Assembly (NCBI RefSeq): GCF_017301635.1
Contig: NZ_CP071091.1
Coordinates: forward strand, 3,298,001-3,362,000
Reading direction: 5' to 3'
Length of the DNA stretch: 64,000 nt
Origin: Myxococcus landrumus
Lineage (GTDB): Bacteria; Myxococcota; Myxococcia; Myxococcales; Myxococcaceae
Below the pieces are notes generated by a model, which saw nothing but the letters and a program-made list of their open reading frames with translations, was not told the DNA's origin and made no database searches. Positions 36,156-44,300 of the stretch are shown here, in pieces (the first letter of the stretch is position 1; every line of letters starts with the position of its first letter). The position numbers and the translations under genes were made by a program.

Positions 36156-37436
36156 TCAGGAGGAGTGAGGCGAGCCCGCGGGCTGACCGGCGTCCGCCTG
36201 GGCGTTCGGCTCCCCTCGCGCCACGTACACGGCGGCGGCCAGGTCTCCGGTGACGTTGAGCGTGGTGCGGCACATGTCCAGGAAGCGGTCCACGCCCAGG
36301 ATGAGGCCCAGGCCCTCCACCGGAATCTTGAACATGCCCAGAATCATCGCGATGACGGGGATGGAGCCCGCGGGCACGCCTGCGGTGCCGATGCCCGCCA
36401 GGATGCAGATGAACATGATGAGGGCCTGCTGCTGCAGGTTCAGCGGCACCTCGTAGACCTGGGCCAGGAAGAGCACCGTGACGCCCTCGAAGAGCGCGGT
36501 GCCGTTCTGGTTCATGGCCGAGCCCGCGGTCAGCACGAAGCGCGACACGTTGGGCGGCAGCTTGAGGTTCTCCTCGGCGACCTTGAGCGCGGTGGGCAGC
36601 GTGGCGCTGGAGGAGGACGTGGAGAACGCCGTGACGATGGCCAGCCGGCAGTCGCGGAAGAACTCGATGGGATTGCGCCCGCCCAGGAAGCGCACCGACA
36701 GCGAGTAGACGACGAACATGTGCAGGCCCAGCGCCAGGAGCACCGTGCCCACGTAGGCGGCGAGCTGCCCCAGGATGCTCAGCCCCAGCTTCGCCGTCAT
36801 CGCGAAGAGCAGCGCCGCGACGCCGTACGGCGCGAGCTTCAGCACGCCGTCGATGAGCTTCATCATCACGTCGTAGAGGCCCTGGATGGTGTCGCGCAGG
36901 TGCTTCGCGGACTCCGTGGGGGTGAGCGCCACGCCCAGGCCGAAGATGAGCGAGAAGACGATGATGCCAATCATGTCCCCGTCGGCCGCGGCCTTGATGG
37001 GGTTGGTGGGCACCATGGACATGAGCACCGCGCCGAAGGACGTCTCCGAGGGCGGAGGCGCGGCCTTCACCTGGGTGCCTTGCTGGGCCAGCGCGCGGGC
37101 CTCGTCGCTCAGGTTCGCGCCGGGCTGGATGATGTTCACCAGCACCAGGCCCAACAGCACGGAGATGGTGGAGAAGACGATGGTGTACCCGAGCGTGCGC
37201 ACGCCCAGGCGGCCCACCTGCTTCAGGTCCAGGTCCGCCACGCCCATGACGAGCGCCGCGAAGAGCAGCGGCACCACGAGCATGAGCAGCAGGCGGATGA
37301 AAATCTGTCCCACCGGCGAGGCGATGTTGGACACGGTCCAATCCAGCCACGCGGACTTGCCCGCGAGGGCATTGGCGGTGAGCCCCGCCACCGTGCCGGT
37401 GAGGATGCCGATGAGCATCTTGTGGTGAGCCTTCAT
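36156..37436 (-). CDS. Dicarboxylate/amino acid:cation symporter (DAACS family)
   Basis: A 426-residue GltP/DctA-like transporter with about eight helices and two re-entrant loops. The serine-rich first hairpin loop is FSTSSSSATLPTAL, helix 7 carries the sodium-site motif MNQNGTALFEGV (NMDGT in GltPh), and hairpin 2 is GVPAGSIPVIAMILG. The long loop before helix 5 (ANLSDEARALAQQGTQVKAAPP) is typical of glutamate/dicarboxylate carriers. It takes up C4-dicarboxylates or acidic amino acids with Na+ or H+. The NQNGT change from NMDGT replaces the sodium-binding Asp with Asn, suggesting proton coupling or a neutral substrate; that is inference. Confidence 0.9.
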   Translation of the reverse strand: MKAHHKMLIGILTGTVAGLTANALAGKSAWLDWTVSNIASPVGQIFIRLLLMLVVPLLFAALVMGVADLDLKQVGRLGVRTLGYTIVFSTISVLLGLVLVNIIQPGANLSDEARALAQQGTQVKAAPPPSETSFGAVLMSMVPTNPIKAAADGDMIGIIVFSLIFGLGVALTPTESAKHLRDTIQGLYDVMMKLIDGVLKLAPYGVAALLFAMTAKLGLSILGQLAAYVGTVLLALGLHMFVVYSLSVRFLGGRNPIEFFRDCRLAIVTAFSTSSSSATLPTALKVAEENLKLPPNVSRFVLTAGSAMNQNGTALFEGVTVLFLAQVYEVPLNLQQQALIMFICILAGIGTAGVPAGSIPVIAMILGMFKIPVEGLGLILGVDRFLDMCRTTLNVTGDLAAAVYVARGEPNAQADAGQPAGSPHSS

Positions 37437-37540
37437 CGCGCGGTCTCCGGCTCCTCCCGGCGGGAGGGCAATGGGGCGCGCAGCCTACCGGCAAAGGAGG
37501 GTGGCGCCCACCCTTCGCATGAGACAAAGCTGGGGCCCGC

Positions 37541-38179
37541 GTGGAAACCCTGGTCCAGCTCACCGAAGGCGCCATCCCCCCTCCCCTCTTCCGCCGCCTG
37601 CTGCGCAGGCTGGGGGTGCTGGGCCGGGAGCGGCTGAAGGACACCTACCAAACGACGTTCTGGTACGACTTCGGTCCGCCGGCCAACGTGGTGGAGGACA
37701 TCATCACCACGCTGCGCCCCACCATCGCCGGAAGGCGCCGCATCGCCGGCGTCGAGTGGTGGCTGTCGCGCATGTACCCGACGGACGTGCGCGTGGACTT
37801 TCATCAGGACCGCGATGAGAAGCTCGCGCTGCGCACGGGGAAGCTCGTGCACCCGCGCATCGGCTCCGTGCTGTTCCTCAACCGCGTGCGCGGCGGCGCG
37901 CTCGTGGTGACGCGGGAGCTGCCCGACGAAGACAACCCGTCGCTCGCGCCTTCACGCATGGACACCGCGGACCTGGTGACGCCGCGCCCCAACCGGCTCG
38001 TGGTGTTCGAGGGCTCGTTGACCCACGGCGTGCTCGACGCGCGCAACCAGATTCCCGACGGGAAGCTGCCCGGGCGCTCGCGGCTGCGCCGCACCCTCAT
38101 CATGAACTGGTGGACCCATCGGCCCACCGACGTGCCGCGCTGGTCCGAGACGAAGCTCTACCGCGCGCTCGGGGGCTGA
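37541..38179 (+). CDS. 2OG-Fe(II) oxygenase-like protein (prolyl hydroxylase fold)
   Basis: A 212-residue protein with a plausible jelly-roll metal site: HxD in DFHQDRDEK (His88, Asp90) and a distal His in SLTHGVLDAR (His162), followed by RLRRTLIMNWW, where an Arg would bind 2-oxoglutarate. The segment RIGSVLFLNRVRGGALVVTREL fits the core strands. This points to a 2-oxoglutarate- and iron-dependent dioxygenase acting on a protein or small molecule in the cytoplasm. The GTG start has no strong RBS. Its 3' end overlaps the 3' end of the convergent DNA methyltransferase by 22 bp. Confidence 0.65.
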   Translation: METLVQLTEGAIPPPLFRRLLRRLGVLGRERLKDTYQTTFWYDFGPPANVVEDIITTLRPTIAGRRRIAGVEWWLSRMYPTDVRVDFHQDRDEKLALRTGKLVHPRIGSVLFLNRVRGGALVVTRELPDEDNPSLAPSRMDTADLVTPRPNRLVVFEGSLTHGVLDARNQIPDGKLPGRSRLRRTLIMNWWTHRPTDVPRWSETKLYRALGG

Positions 38180-38940
38180 ACGAGCGCGGCGGCCGTCTCG
38201 CGCAGGCGGTGCGTGACGCGCTCGGCCCACTCGGGCTCGATTTCCAGACAGGCGGGGTGACGGCCCAGTCGCAGCGCGGCCGAGGGCAGCGAGCCGCTTC
38301 CCGCGAACGGATCCAACACCGCGTCCCCGGGCCGGCTGTACGTGCGCACCAGGGGCTCGACGACGGAGAAGGGCTTGTGGTGCGGATGGCCGCCCCAGCG
38401 CGTGGCCTCGCCATCGTCGTCATAGCCACCGACGACGGCCCACACCGTGGGCAGGTCCCCCGGCGACAGCACGGGCTCCGGCGTCCGGGCGATGACGAGG
38501 GCGACTTCATAGACGCGCAGCGTCTGCTCGTTCGCGTTCTTGTCGGTGGTGCGCTTGCCCCAGGTGAACTCGCCGCGCAGGTGGGGATAGCCCAGCCCCT
38601 TCGCCGCGCTGATGATGGGCTCCTTGCCCAGGAGGTTCGTCCAGATGACGAGGGGCGCGTCGGGCGTCAGGTGCGCCAGCGCGCGCGCCATCCACGCCTC
38701 GGAGAAGGCGCGGTAGTCGCGCACCGTCTCGAAGCGGACGATGGGGTTCTGGTCAATCTTCTTGTGGGCCCGAGGGTCTCTCAGGTCCCCGCCCTTGCGG
38801 CGCCGGGTGAGCAGGCAATAGGGCGGGTCGGTCAGGAGCAGCGAGGCGCGGCGGTCGCCCAGGGCGGCGCGGTAGCCCTGCGGCTCACGGGAGTCGGCGC
38901 GGATGCAGCGAAGGGCGTCGGGAGCAAGAGCGGAAGTCAT
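38158..38940 (-). CDS. Orphan beta-class DNA (N4/N6) methyltransferase
   Basis: A 260-residue DNA modification methylase. Motif IV is DPPY at residues 38-41, and motif I is DPFAGSGSLPSAAL near the C-terminus; catalytic motif before SAM motif defines the beta class. DPPY fits N6-adenine or N4-cytosine methylation. The central target-recognition region contains FTWGKRTTDKNANEQTLRVYEVALV. No restriction endonuclease is adjacent, so it is probably a solitary regulatory or phage-derived methylase. Its 5' side is 36 bp from the DUF2381 gene, and its 3' end overlaps the convergent oxygenase gene. Confidence 0.82.
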   Translation of the reverse strand: MTSALAPDALRCIRADSREPQGYRAALGDRRASLLLTDPPYCLLTRRRKGGDLRDPRAHKKIDQNPIVRFETVRDYRAFSEAWMARALAHLTPDAPLVIWTNLLGKEPIISAAKGLGYPHLRGEFTWGKRTTDKNANEQTLRVYEVALVIARTPEPVLSPGDLPTVWAVVGGYDDDGEATRWGGHPHHKPFSVVEPLVRTYSRPGDAVLDPFAGSGSLPSAALRLGRHPACLEIEPEWAERVTHRLRETAAALVQPPSAR

Positions 38941-38976
38941 CGTCCGGCCGGCACCCTACACGGAGGGCCGCGAGGC

Positions 38977-39915
38977 TCAAGGCCCGACATGCTCCTCGCG
39001 AAGCTTGAACGCAAGCCCCTCGACCGTGGCCGTCCGGCCTCGGGCATCCCACAGCTTGAGGACATAGCGGCGCGAGTCCGCCAGGGCGGCGCGGTCCACC
39101 AGGACCACCAGCATCGTGCCCTTCTCGCCCCCCAGCGGCGCGGGTTGCCAGGGCGCCGCCACCTCGATGACGCGGCCTTGCTCGTCCGTCAGGGAAGCGC
39201 CCGTCGCGGTCCACCCCACGCCCCCCTTCCGCGCTCGCATCTCCAGGCGCAGCGCGTTCCACGGCCCTCGGGACTCCACGCACCACGTCTGCACGACGGC
39301 GATGTCTGGATGCGCCACCACCTTGCTGGGGCTCAGCCGCATGAGCACCATGGCATCGCGGTCTTCCATCTCCGCCACGGCGGACTCGATGCCCCGGGGC
39401 GCGTGTCCCTCGGAGCGCAGGCGCGTCAGCTCCGCCTGGAGCTGCGCCACGCGCCCCTTCAGCTCGGTGACTTCCTGGCGGTAGGACTCCACCGAGCGGA
39501 CCGCGCGGAAGACCTCCACCTGAGGCTCGCCGCGCGCGGCATCCACCACCAGCATGAACGCCGCGCGCTCGGGCGCCGCGCCGTCGCGAAAGCGCAGCTC
39601 CAGGAGGAGCCGCTCCCCATCCCGGAACAGGCTCGACGGGATGAGGGCCAGGTGGTCCTCGGAGAGCCCCAGGCGCTCGAAGCGCTCGCGGCCCTCTAGG
39701 ACGACCTCGTCTGGACGGATGCGCGCGTCGAAGAAGAACGTCGTGGAGCGACCCGGCGCGATGTGGACCTCGGGGACCGCCACGCGAGCATCCGCGCTGA
39801 CCTCGATTCGGCGCACCGGAGCCAGGGAGCCCGAGGGCTCGGGCCCGGAGGCCTGCGCCCCCAGGGCCAGCATCACTCCAAAGATGAACACCCAAACAGA
39901 GGTCGCGGCAGGCAA
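38977..39915 (-). CDS. DUF2381 family exported protein (TIGR02268), kinase partner
   Basis: A 312-residue protein beginning with a signal peptide (VWVFIFGVMLALGAQASG). The family is a myxobacterial paralogous group: beta-rich N-terminal half (VPEVHIAPGRSTTFFFDARI), then a coiled-coil helix (VESYRQEVTELKGRVAQLQAELTRLRSEG), then a second beta domain. It starts at a TTG immediately after the TAA of the kinase gene, with AAGG inside the last kinase codons as RBS, so translation is coupled. DUF2381 genes recur next to Ser/Thr kinase genes in myxobacteria; a periplasmic sensor or effector of the kinase is inferred. Confidence 0.8.
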   Translation of the reverse strand: MPAATSVWVFIFGVMLALGAQASGPEPSGSLAPVRRIEVSADARVAVPEVHIAPGRSTTFFFDARIRPDEVVLEGRERFERLGLSEDHLALIPSSLFRDGERLLLELRFRDGAAPERAAFMLVVDAARGEPQVEVFRAVRSVESYRQEVTELKGRVAQLQAELTRLRSEGHAPRGIESAVAEMEDRDAMVLMRLSPSKVVAHPDIAVVQTWCVESRGPWNALRLEMRARKGGVGWTATGASLTDEQGRVIEVAAPWQPAPLGGEKGTMLVVLVDRAALADSRRYVLKLWDARGRTATVEGLAFKLREEHVGP

Positions 39916-41967
39916 TTACAACCTTCCCAGGCGCTTGGTCGTGGTGAGGGTCAATACTGGCATCAACATCTTCTGCTCGGGAGTGCTTGATGGGTCATAC
40001 GGCTGGCCCAGCTCCGAGCGACCCTCCCAGGTGAGGTTGGCGCAGAGCGGATAGCGCGACCCGTCCGGGAACTCCACCTCCGTCACCCAGGCGAAGACGC
40101 GGTCCTTCCCCGGGAAGAAGGTGCCGTAGAGCTTCGACAGCCGAGGGAGGGCGACGATGTTGGTGTAGTCCTTCTTGATGTCCCGGCCGAGCTGGTAGAC
40201 GACGAAGGGCCCCTCGGGCGGCACCGGCACCGGGTCCGCGGAGTGCACTTCGGTGATGAAGTGGCTCACCTCGGAGAGGATGCGCGGCGGCCCGATGCCC
40301 ATCTTCCGCATCAGGTCGATGGTCGACTGGGGGCAATCCTGCTGGGGCGGCTCCGTCCGCAGGTGCGAGGGAACACCCGCGCAGGCCCCGGTCAGGCACG
40401 CCACCGCCGCCACCTTGCCCAGCCCGCCTTGCAGGCCCCGCTTCTTCGGCACGGGAGCAGGCTCGGGCGCGGTCTTCGCGGGGCGCGGGGCATCCTCGGT
40501 GAGCGCGACGACACGCTCGGGCGGGGCCGCGACTGACTTCGGGAGCCCGGTGTCCGCGGGGTGCTCGACAGCGGAGGGGAGCGGCGCGGAGTGGGGTGTG
40601 GTCGGGGGGTTGGAGGAACGGCTCGTCACGACGGGACTTCCTTTCTCGGCAAGAGGCGAGGGGGTACCAACCTCCTGCATGGAGCGGGGGGGCGGCTCGC
40701 GGCGGGCGAGGCCAAGCGCCGCGGCACCGACGATGAAAAGAACAGTCGCCGCGAGGCCCAGCGCCCGCCCTCGGGGCATTCGCGCCGGCGCCGCCCGGGG
40801 CTCCGGCGAAAGCGGGGAGAGGACTTCCGGCACAGGCGCCTGTGCGGCTCCAGGCGGGACCTCACCGCGCGGCTCGACGGCGGCCACCTCGAGGACCACC
40901 GGCTGTGGCGCGGGCGCCTCGGGCGGTTCGTCCGGGGCGTGCCCGCTCTCCACCGAGCGGACCAGTTCGGGGACGATGCGCAACCGGGGCGTGTCCGCGT
41001 CCACGTCGCGCGGCGAGTCCGGGTCCGGAGGCCGGTCCAGCGACACCTTCCACGCCGGCTGCCGCTTCTCCTTGGCGACCTCCCAGAGCGCCTGGAGCAG
41101 CGCCTCGGTGCCCGCGTAGCGCTCCTCGGGGCGCTTCGCGAGCAGCCGCAGCGCGATGTCTCCCAACGCCGGAGGGACCTTCGGGTTGACGACCTGGGGC
41201 GCTCGCGGCGTCACCGTCTCGATGGCGGGCAGCAGCCGGTCGTACGGGAGCCGGGGGTCGAAGGCGTAGCCATCCGTGAGCGACTCGTACAAGAGCGCGC
41301 CCAGCGCGTAGAGGTCTCCGGGGATGCCCGCGTCGAACCGGGCGCCCTGCTCCCACTGGCCCTCGCGCAGGAAGGCCACGCACTCGGGAGGCAACAGGTG
41401 CGGCGAGGCCGGCGCCACGCCCACCGTCAGCGTCGTCGCGCCAGGCATCCGCACGGTGCCCAGGTCGATGAGGAAGGGCCGCTCGTCGTCGCGGCGGATG
41501 AGCAGGTTGTCGCCCTTCACGTCGCGGTGGTGCAGCCCGCGCCGGTGCAGGTCCGACACCGCGCGCACCACCTCCGTGAACACCGACAACAGGTGCGCCG
41601 CCGACGGCTTCACCCGCCAGCGCCACTCGTGGAAGGTCTCCCCGTCGATGTAGTCGGTGACGAAGTACAGGTAGCCCTCGGGCGGGTCCGGCCACCGGTC
41701 CACCGCCTGAATCCGGGGCAGGTTGGGATGGGGCGCACACGCCAGGAGCGCGGCGACCTCGTGCGACAGCCGCCCGTTGACATCCTCCTCCTCGGAGGCC
41801 TGGGGGCCCGCCGGGCGCAGCGCCATCTTCATCGTGAAGAAGCGCCCTCCCCGCTCCACCTTGAAGACGCGGCCGAAGCCGCCCGCCCCCAACGAGGCCA
41901 CCACACGCCACGGCCCCACCACGCTTCCCGGGGAAAGCTGGTCCGGATGGAACGGCGCGGGACTCAC
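39916..41967 (-). CDS. Membrane Ser/Thr protein kinase with fused C-terminal lipoprotein-like domain
   Basis: A 683-residue Hanks-type kinase. The glycine loop is LGAGGFGRVFKV, the ATP lysine lies in FTMKMAL, the catalytic loop is HRDVKGDN (near residue 144), and the metal motif is DLG instead of DFG; PPE replaces APE. The kinase domain ends near 280. A Pro-rich region leads to one membrane helix (ALGLAATVLFIVGAAALGLA, near 409). After a second Pro-rich linker comes KKRGLQGGLGKVAAVACLTGAC (near 524, read in parts), which looks like a lipoprotein signal peptide inside the chain, followed by a globular domain with LGRDIKKDYTNI. It probably phosphorylates cytoplasmic targets in response to an envelope signal. 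Start GTG with GGGAGG upstream. Confidence 0.88.
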   Translation of the reverse strand: MSPAPFHPDQLSPGSVVGPWRVVASLGAGGFGRVFKVERGGRFFTMKMALRPAGPQASEEEDVNGRLSHEVAALLACAPHPNLPRIQAVDRWPDPPEGYLYFVTDYIDGETFHEWRWRVKPSAAHLLSVFTEVVRAVSDLHRRGLHHRDVKGDNLLIRRDDERPFLIDLGTVRMPGATTLTVGVAPASPHLLPPECVAFLREGQWEQGARFDAGIPGDLYALGALLYESLTDGYAFDPRLPYDRLLPAIETVTPRAPQVVNPKVPPALGDIALRLLAKRPEERYAGTEALLQALWEVAKEKRQPAWKVSLDRPPDPDSPRDVDADTPRLRIVPELVRSVESGHAPDEPPEAPAPQPVVLEVAAVEPRGEVPPGAAQAPVPEVLSPLSPEPRAAPARMPRGRALGLAATVLFIVGAAALGLARREPPPRSMQEVGTPSPLAEKGSPVVTSRSSNPPTTPHSAPLPSAVEHPADTGLPKSVAAPPERVVALTEDAPRPAKTAPEPAPVPKKRGLQGGLGKVAAVACLTGACAGVPSHLRTEPPQQDCPQSTIDLMRKMGIGPPRILSEVSHFITEVHSADPVPVPPEGPFVVYQLGRDIKKDYTNIVALPRLSKLYGTFFPGKDRVFAWVTEVEFPDGSRYPLCANLTWEGRSELGQPYDPSSTPEQKMLMPVLTLTTTKRLGRL

Positions 41968-42414
41968 GGCGACGCCACCTCCCGCGACACGTCATGCCCC
42001 CGCCCTCCCCCGCACAGGGGATTGAGCAGCGCATCAGGCTTGGTGACCACCCAGGGAACGGGGCTGTACAAGGGCAACCTCCCGGGTTGACCCTAGCCTG
42101 TCTTCAGGAGCTGTCACGATTTTTCCCACCCGGGAGGTGGGCTCCGTCGGGTCTGGGAGACCCAACGTCAGCCGTTGGCTCCAGGCGGGCGGGCCCCTCC
42201 CTGCGGGCTCCCGGCCGAGCCTCAACACAACTTAACACCCAGGTGATTTGAACCATGCGATGCAGGACGCGCCCCGCTCCGGTGTTCCACCAGGACACAG
42301 GACCGGAGTCGTGGGGCGAACGAGGGTGACGCTCCACCGGAAATGGCGCCGGGAGCCTGTCCATCAACGTGGTATCGGTGGCTCGTCGCGGCCACTCAGG
42401 AGGGAGGTGCTGGA
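41968..42414. other. Divergent intergenic region, 447 bp
   Basis: This separates the kinase (minus strand) from the peroxiredoxin (plus strand). It contains a tight run of three short hairpins at 42125-42178 and an AT-richer stretch (CAACACAACTTAACACCCAGGTGATTTGAA, 42221-42250, quoted only as a position guide) that could hold a promoter. No hexamer pair with proper spacing is convincing. No gene or tRNA is seen. Confidence 0.5.
42125..42178. promoter_or_regulatory. Cluster of three short perfect hairpins
   Basis: CCCACC/GGTGGG (42125-42141), GGGTCT/AGACCC (42149-42163) and CCAACG/CGTTGG (42162-42178) follow one another in 54 bp. The second and third share bases 42162-42163, so they compete at the boundary. 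A run of five T lies at 42120-42124. Could be a leader RNA structure or a set of protein-binding dyads. Confidence 0.35.
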
Positions 42415-42891
42415 ATGCTCGCCATCGGAGACCTCGCGCCAGACTTTTCCGCCATCGACTGTCATGGCGTGCCGCTGAGCCTGTCCGCGCTCAAGGGCCG
42501 CCGGGTGGTCCTCTTCTTCTTCCCCAAGGCCTTCACGCTCGGCTGCACCATCGAGAACCGCGCCTTCCGGGACAACCACCTGCGCCTCCAGGAGCTGGGC
42601 GCGGAGCTGGTGGGCGTCTCCGTGGATACGCAGAAGACGCAGTGCGAGTTCGCGGCGAAGGAGGACATCCACTTCTCCCTGCTGGGGGACCCGGACCGGG
42701 TCATCAGCCGCGCGTACGACGTGCTCTGGCCCGTGCTGCGCGTGGACCGGCGCGTGACGTTCATCATCGACCCGGACGGCCGCGTCGAGGACATCATCCG
42801 CCACGAGTTGCGCGTGTACCGCCACCTCGACGACGTCCTGAAATACCTGGAGACCCACCCGCTCCCGGCCGCGCTCGACTCGGCCGCGTGA
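42415..42891 (+). CDS. Peroxiredoxin, AhpC/TSA superfamily (BCP-like)
   Basis: The ATG at 42415 has AGGGAGG with 7-nt spacing. The 158-residue protein has the thioredoxin fold with the peroxidatic Cys44 in FTLGCTIENR; the family usually has TPGCT. FFFPKAF, VSVDTQKTQ and the beta strand VTFIIDPDGRVEDII are typical. It reduces peroxides in the cytoplasm. In classical BCP the resolving Cys lies five residues after the peroxidatic one; here that place is Arg49. Cys77 or Cys16 may resolve, or an external thiol may. Free-standing gene, with a divergent kinase upstream and a convergent gene 21 bp downstream. Confidence 0.88.
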   Translation: MLAIGDLAPDFSAIDCHGVPLSLSALKGRRVVLFFFPKAFTLGCTIENRAFRDNHLRLQELGAELVGVSVDTQKTQCEFAAKEDIHFSLLGDPDRVISRAYDVLWPVLRVDRRVTFIIDPDGRVEDIIRHELRVYRHLDDVLKYLETHPLPAALDSAA

Positions 42892-42912
42892 GCGTGGGCG
42901 CCTCGCGCCGCG

Positions 42913-43491
42913 TCAATCCCAGCAGCAGTGGTATTCGCAGTGGGGCGCGCCCTGGGCCCGGCACATGGGGTGGGTGATGCGCGGTGACAGGCCGCCCGAC
43001 AGCTCGATGGCGCGCTCATGCCACCCGACGATGGTGAGGCAGTCCGCCTGCGTGACGTTCTCCGCGCTGAAGGTGCGCAGGACGGCGGAGCGGGGCCCCG
43101 TCCTGTCGTACGTCCGCGAGCCCACCGCGTAATAGAACCGGTAGATGCGCGCCGCCTGGCTCAGCAGGAAGTGCGGATCACCCGGCCGGAGGAATCCGTG
43201 CTGGGGACCGCGCAGCGACTCCTCCGCGGACGCCCGCCCCATCTCGATGAAGGCCCGGCCCTCGTCGTCCGGGGACAGCACCTCCGCGATGGCGGAGTCC
43301 AGGCGCAGGTTGAGCTCCAGCGGGTACCACGCCACGGGGAGGAGCGACTTGCGCAGCAAGGCCTGGTCTGAAGGAGGCAGCCGTCCCAGGACTTGATCCA
43401 CGCGAACCTGCCCGCCCTGCTGCCGCAGCATGTTCAGCCGGGAGATGAGCACGCCCCCCTTGATGCGAGAGCCCGAGCCTTCCAGCACCAT
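42913..43491 (-). CDS. DUF2378/TIGR02265-like myxobacterial protein, possible V4R-like sensor
   Basis: About 192 residues from the ATG at 43491; longer upstream coding is Pro/Arg/Gly-rich and looks spurious. It begins IKGGVLISRLNMLRQQGG and continues with LLPVAWYPLELNLRLDSAI, a pattern of the myxobacterial paralogous family and of heme-NO-binding/V4R-type sensory folds. The C-terminus HPMCRAQGAPHCEYHCCWD concentrates four Cys and two His and resembles the Cys cluster of V4R domains, suggesting metal or small-ligand binding. No signal peptide. It is divergent from the ECF sigma operon across 173 bp, so a functional link is possible. Confidence 0.6.
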   Translation of the reverse strand: MVLEGSGSRIKGGVLISRLNMLRQQGGQVRVDQVLGRLPPSDQALLRKSLLPVAWYPLELNLRLDSAIAEVLSPDDEGRAFIEMGRASAEESLRGPQHGFLRPGDPHFLLSQAARIYRFYYAVGSRTYDRTGPRSAVLRTFSAENVTQADCLTIVGWHERAIELSGGLSPRITHPMCRAQGAPHCEYHCCWD

Positions 43492-43664
43492 GAGAAGTCC
43501 GTGGGTTGCACCAACAGCCCCATTGTGACAGTCGGCCAACACATGGAGCAACCCGCCCAGGCGAGCGAGTGTCCGCCAACCGGCCTTTGTGCCTGGACCC
43601 GCGCGGGCCTCGAAAAAAGACGCGCCGAAAATAACCTGGGGACCGGCCGGGGGTTGAAGGCCCC

Positions 43665-44300
43665 GTGAGCCTCGGGGACACAGGCCGACGGGTGGTGGCG
43701 ATGCCGGCGCGCCGGTTGGCCCTGGAGCGGGCGCCGGACGAGGCCCTCTGCCGCGCGTTCCTGGACGGAGAGGAGACGGCCTTCGAGGTGCTGGTGACTC
43801 GGCACCGGGCGCTCGTCTTCTCGCTGGTGCGCCGTTATGCGACCCGGCCCGAGGACGCCGCGGACCTGACGCAGGCCGCCTTCCTGCGGGCGCTGGAGGC
43901 CTCTCGCCGCGTGTTCGCGCGCTGGATTCCCCGGGGCCCCACACCCTTTCGGGCCTGGCTGGTGCGCATCGCCCTCAACCTGGCGAAGAACCATGCCCGC
44001 AACACCCGCCGGTGGCGGCCCGTGCTGGTGGAAGCGCCGGACGACGCGGCCACGGAGGCTCCGGGGGAGTCGGCCCAGGAGGGACTGGAGCGCTCCGAAC
44101 AGGCGCGGCGGGTGCGCGAGGAGGTGCTGCTGCTGCCCCGGCGCCAGCGCGAGGTCCTGACGCTGCGCGTGGATGGTGCGCTGGCGTTCAAGGACATTGC
44201 CGAGACGCTCGGCATCACGGAGAACAACGCGAAGGTGCAGTTCCACCTGGCCGTGAAGCGTCTCAAGGCGCGGGTGGCCGAGCCGGAGGAGAAGCAGTGA
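43665..44300 (+). CDS. ECF-type RNA polymerase sigma factor
   Basis: A 211-residue sigma factor with regions 2 and 4 only. Region 2 is ALCRAFLDGEETAFEVLVTRHR, then RPEDAADLTQAAFLRAL. The sigma2-sigma4 linker carries FRAWLVRIALNLAKNHARNTRR. Region 4 is LLPRRQREVLTLRVDGALAFKDIAETLGITENNAKVQFH (read in parts), a helix-turn-helix that binds the -35 element. The GTG at 43665 follows AAGG; the ATG at 43701 is an alternative start. The stop TGA overlaps the ATG of the anti-sigma gene (ATGA-type junction), so expression is coupled. It probably directs an envelope-stress regulon including its own operon. Confidence 0.9.
   Translation: MSLGDTGRRVVAMPARRLALERAPDEALCRAFLDGEETAFEVLVTRHRALVFSLVRRYATRPEDAADLTQAAFLRALEASRRVFARWIPRGPTPFRAWLVRIALNLAKNHARNTRRWRPVLVEAPDDAATEAPGESAQEGLERSEQARRVREEVLLLPRRQREVLTLRVDGALAFKDIAETLGITENNAKVQFHLAVKRLKARVAEPEEKQ

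Noticed and set aside
43492..43944. N-terminal extension of the DUF2378-like gene
   Set aside because: The extra residues are Pro/Arg/Gly-rich and overlap the divergent sigma gene; homology begins near the ATG at 43491.
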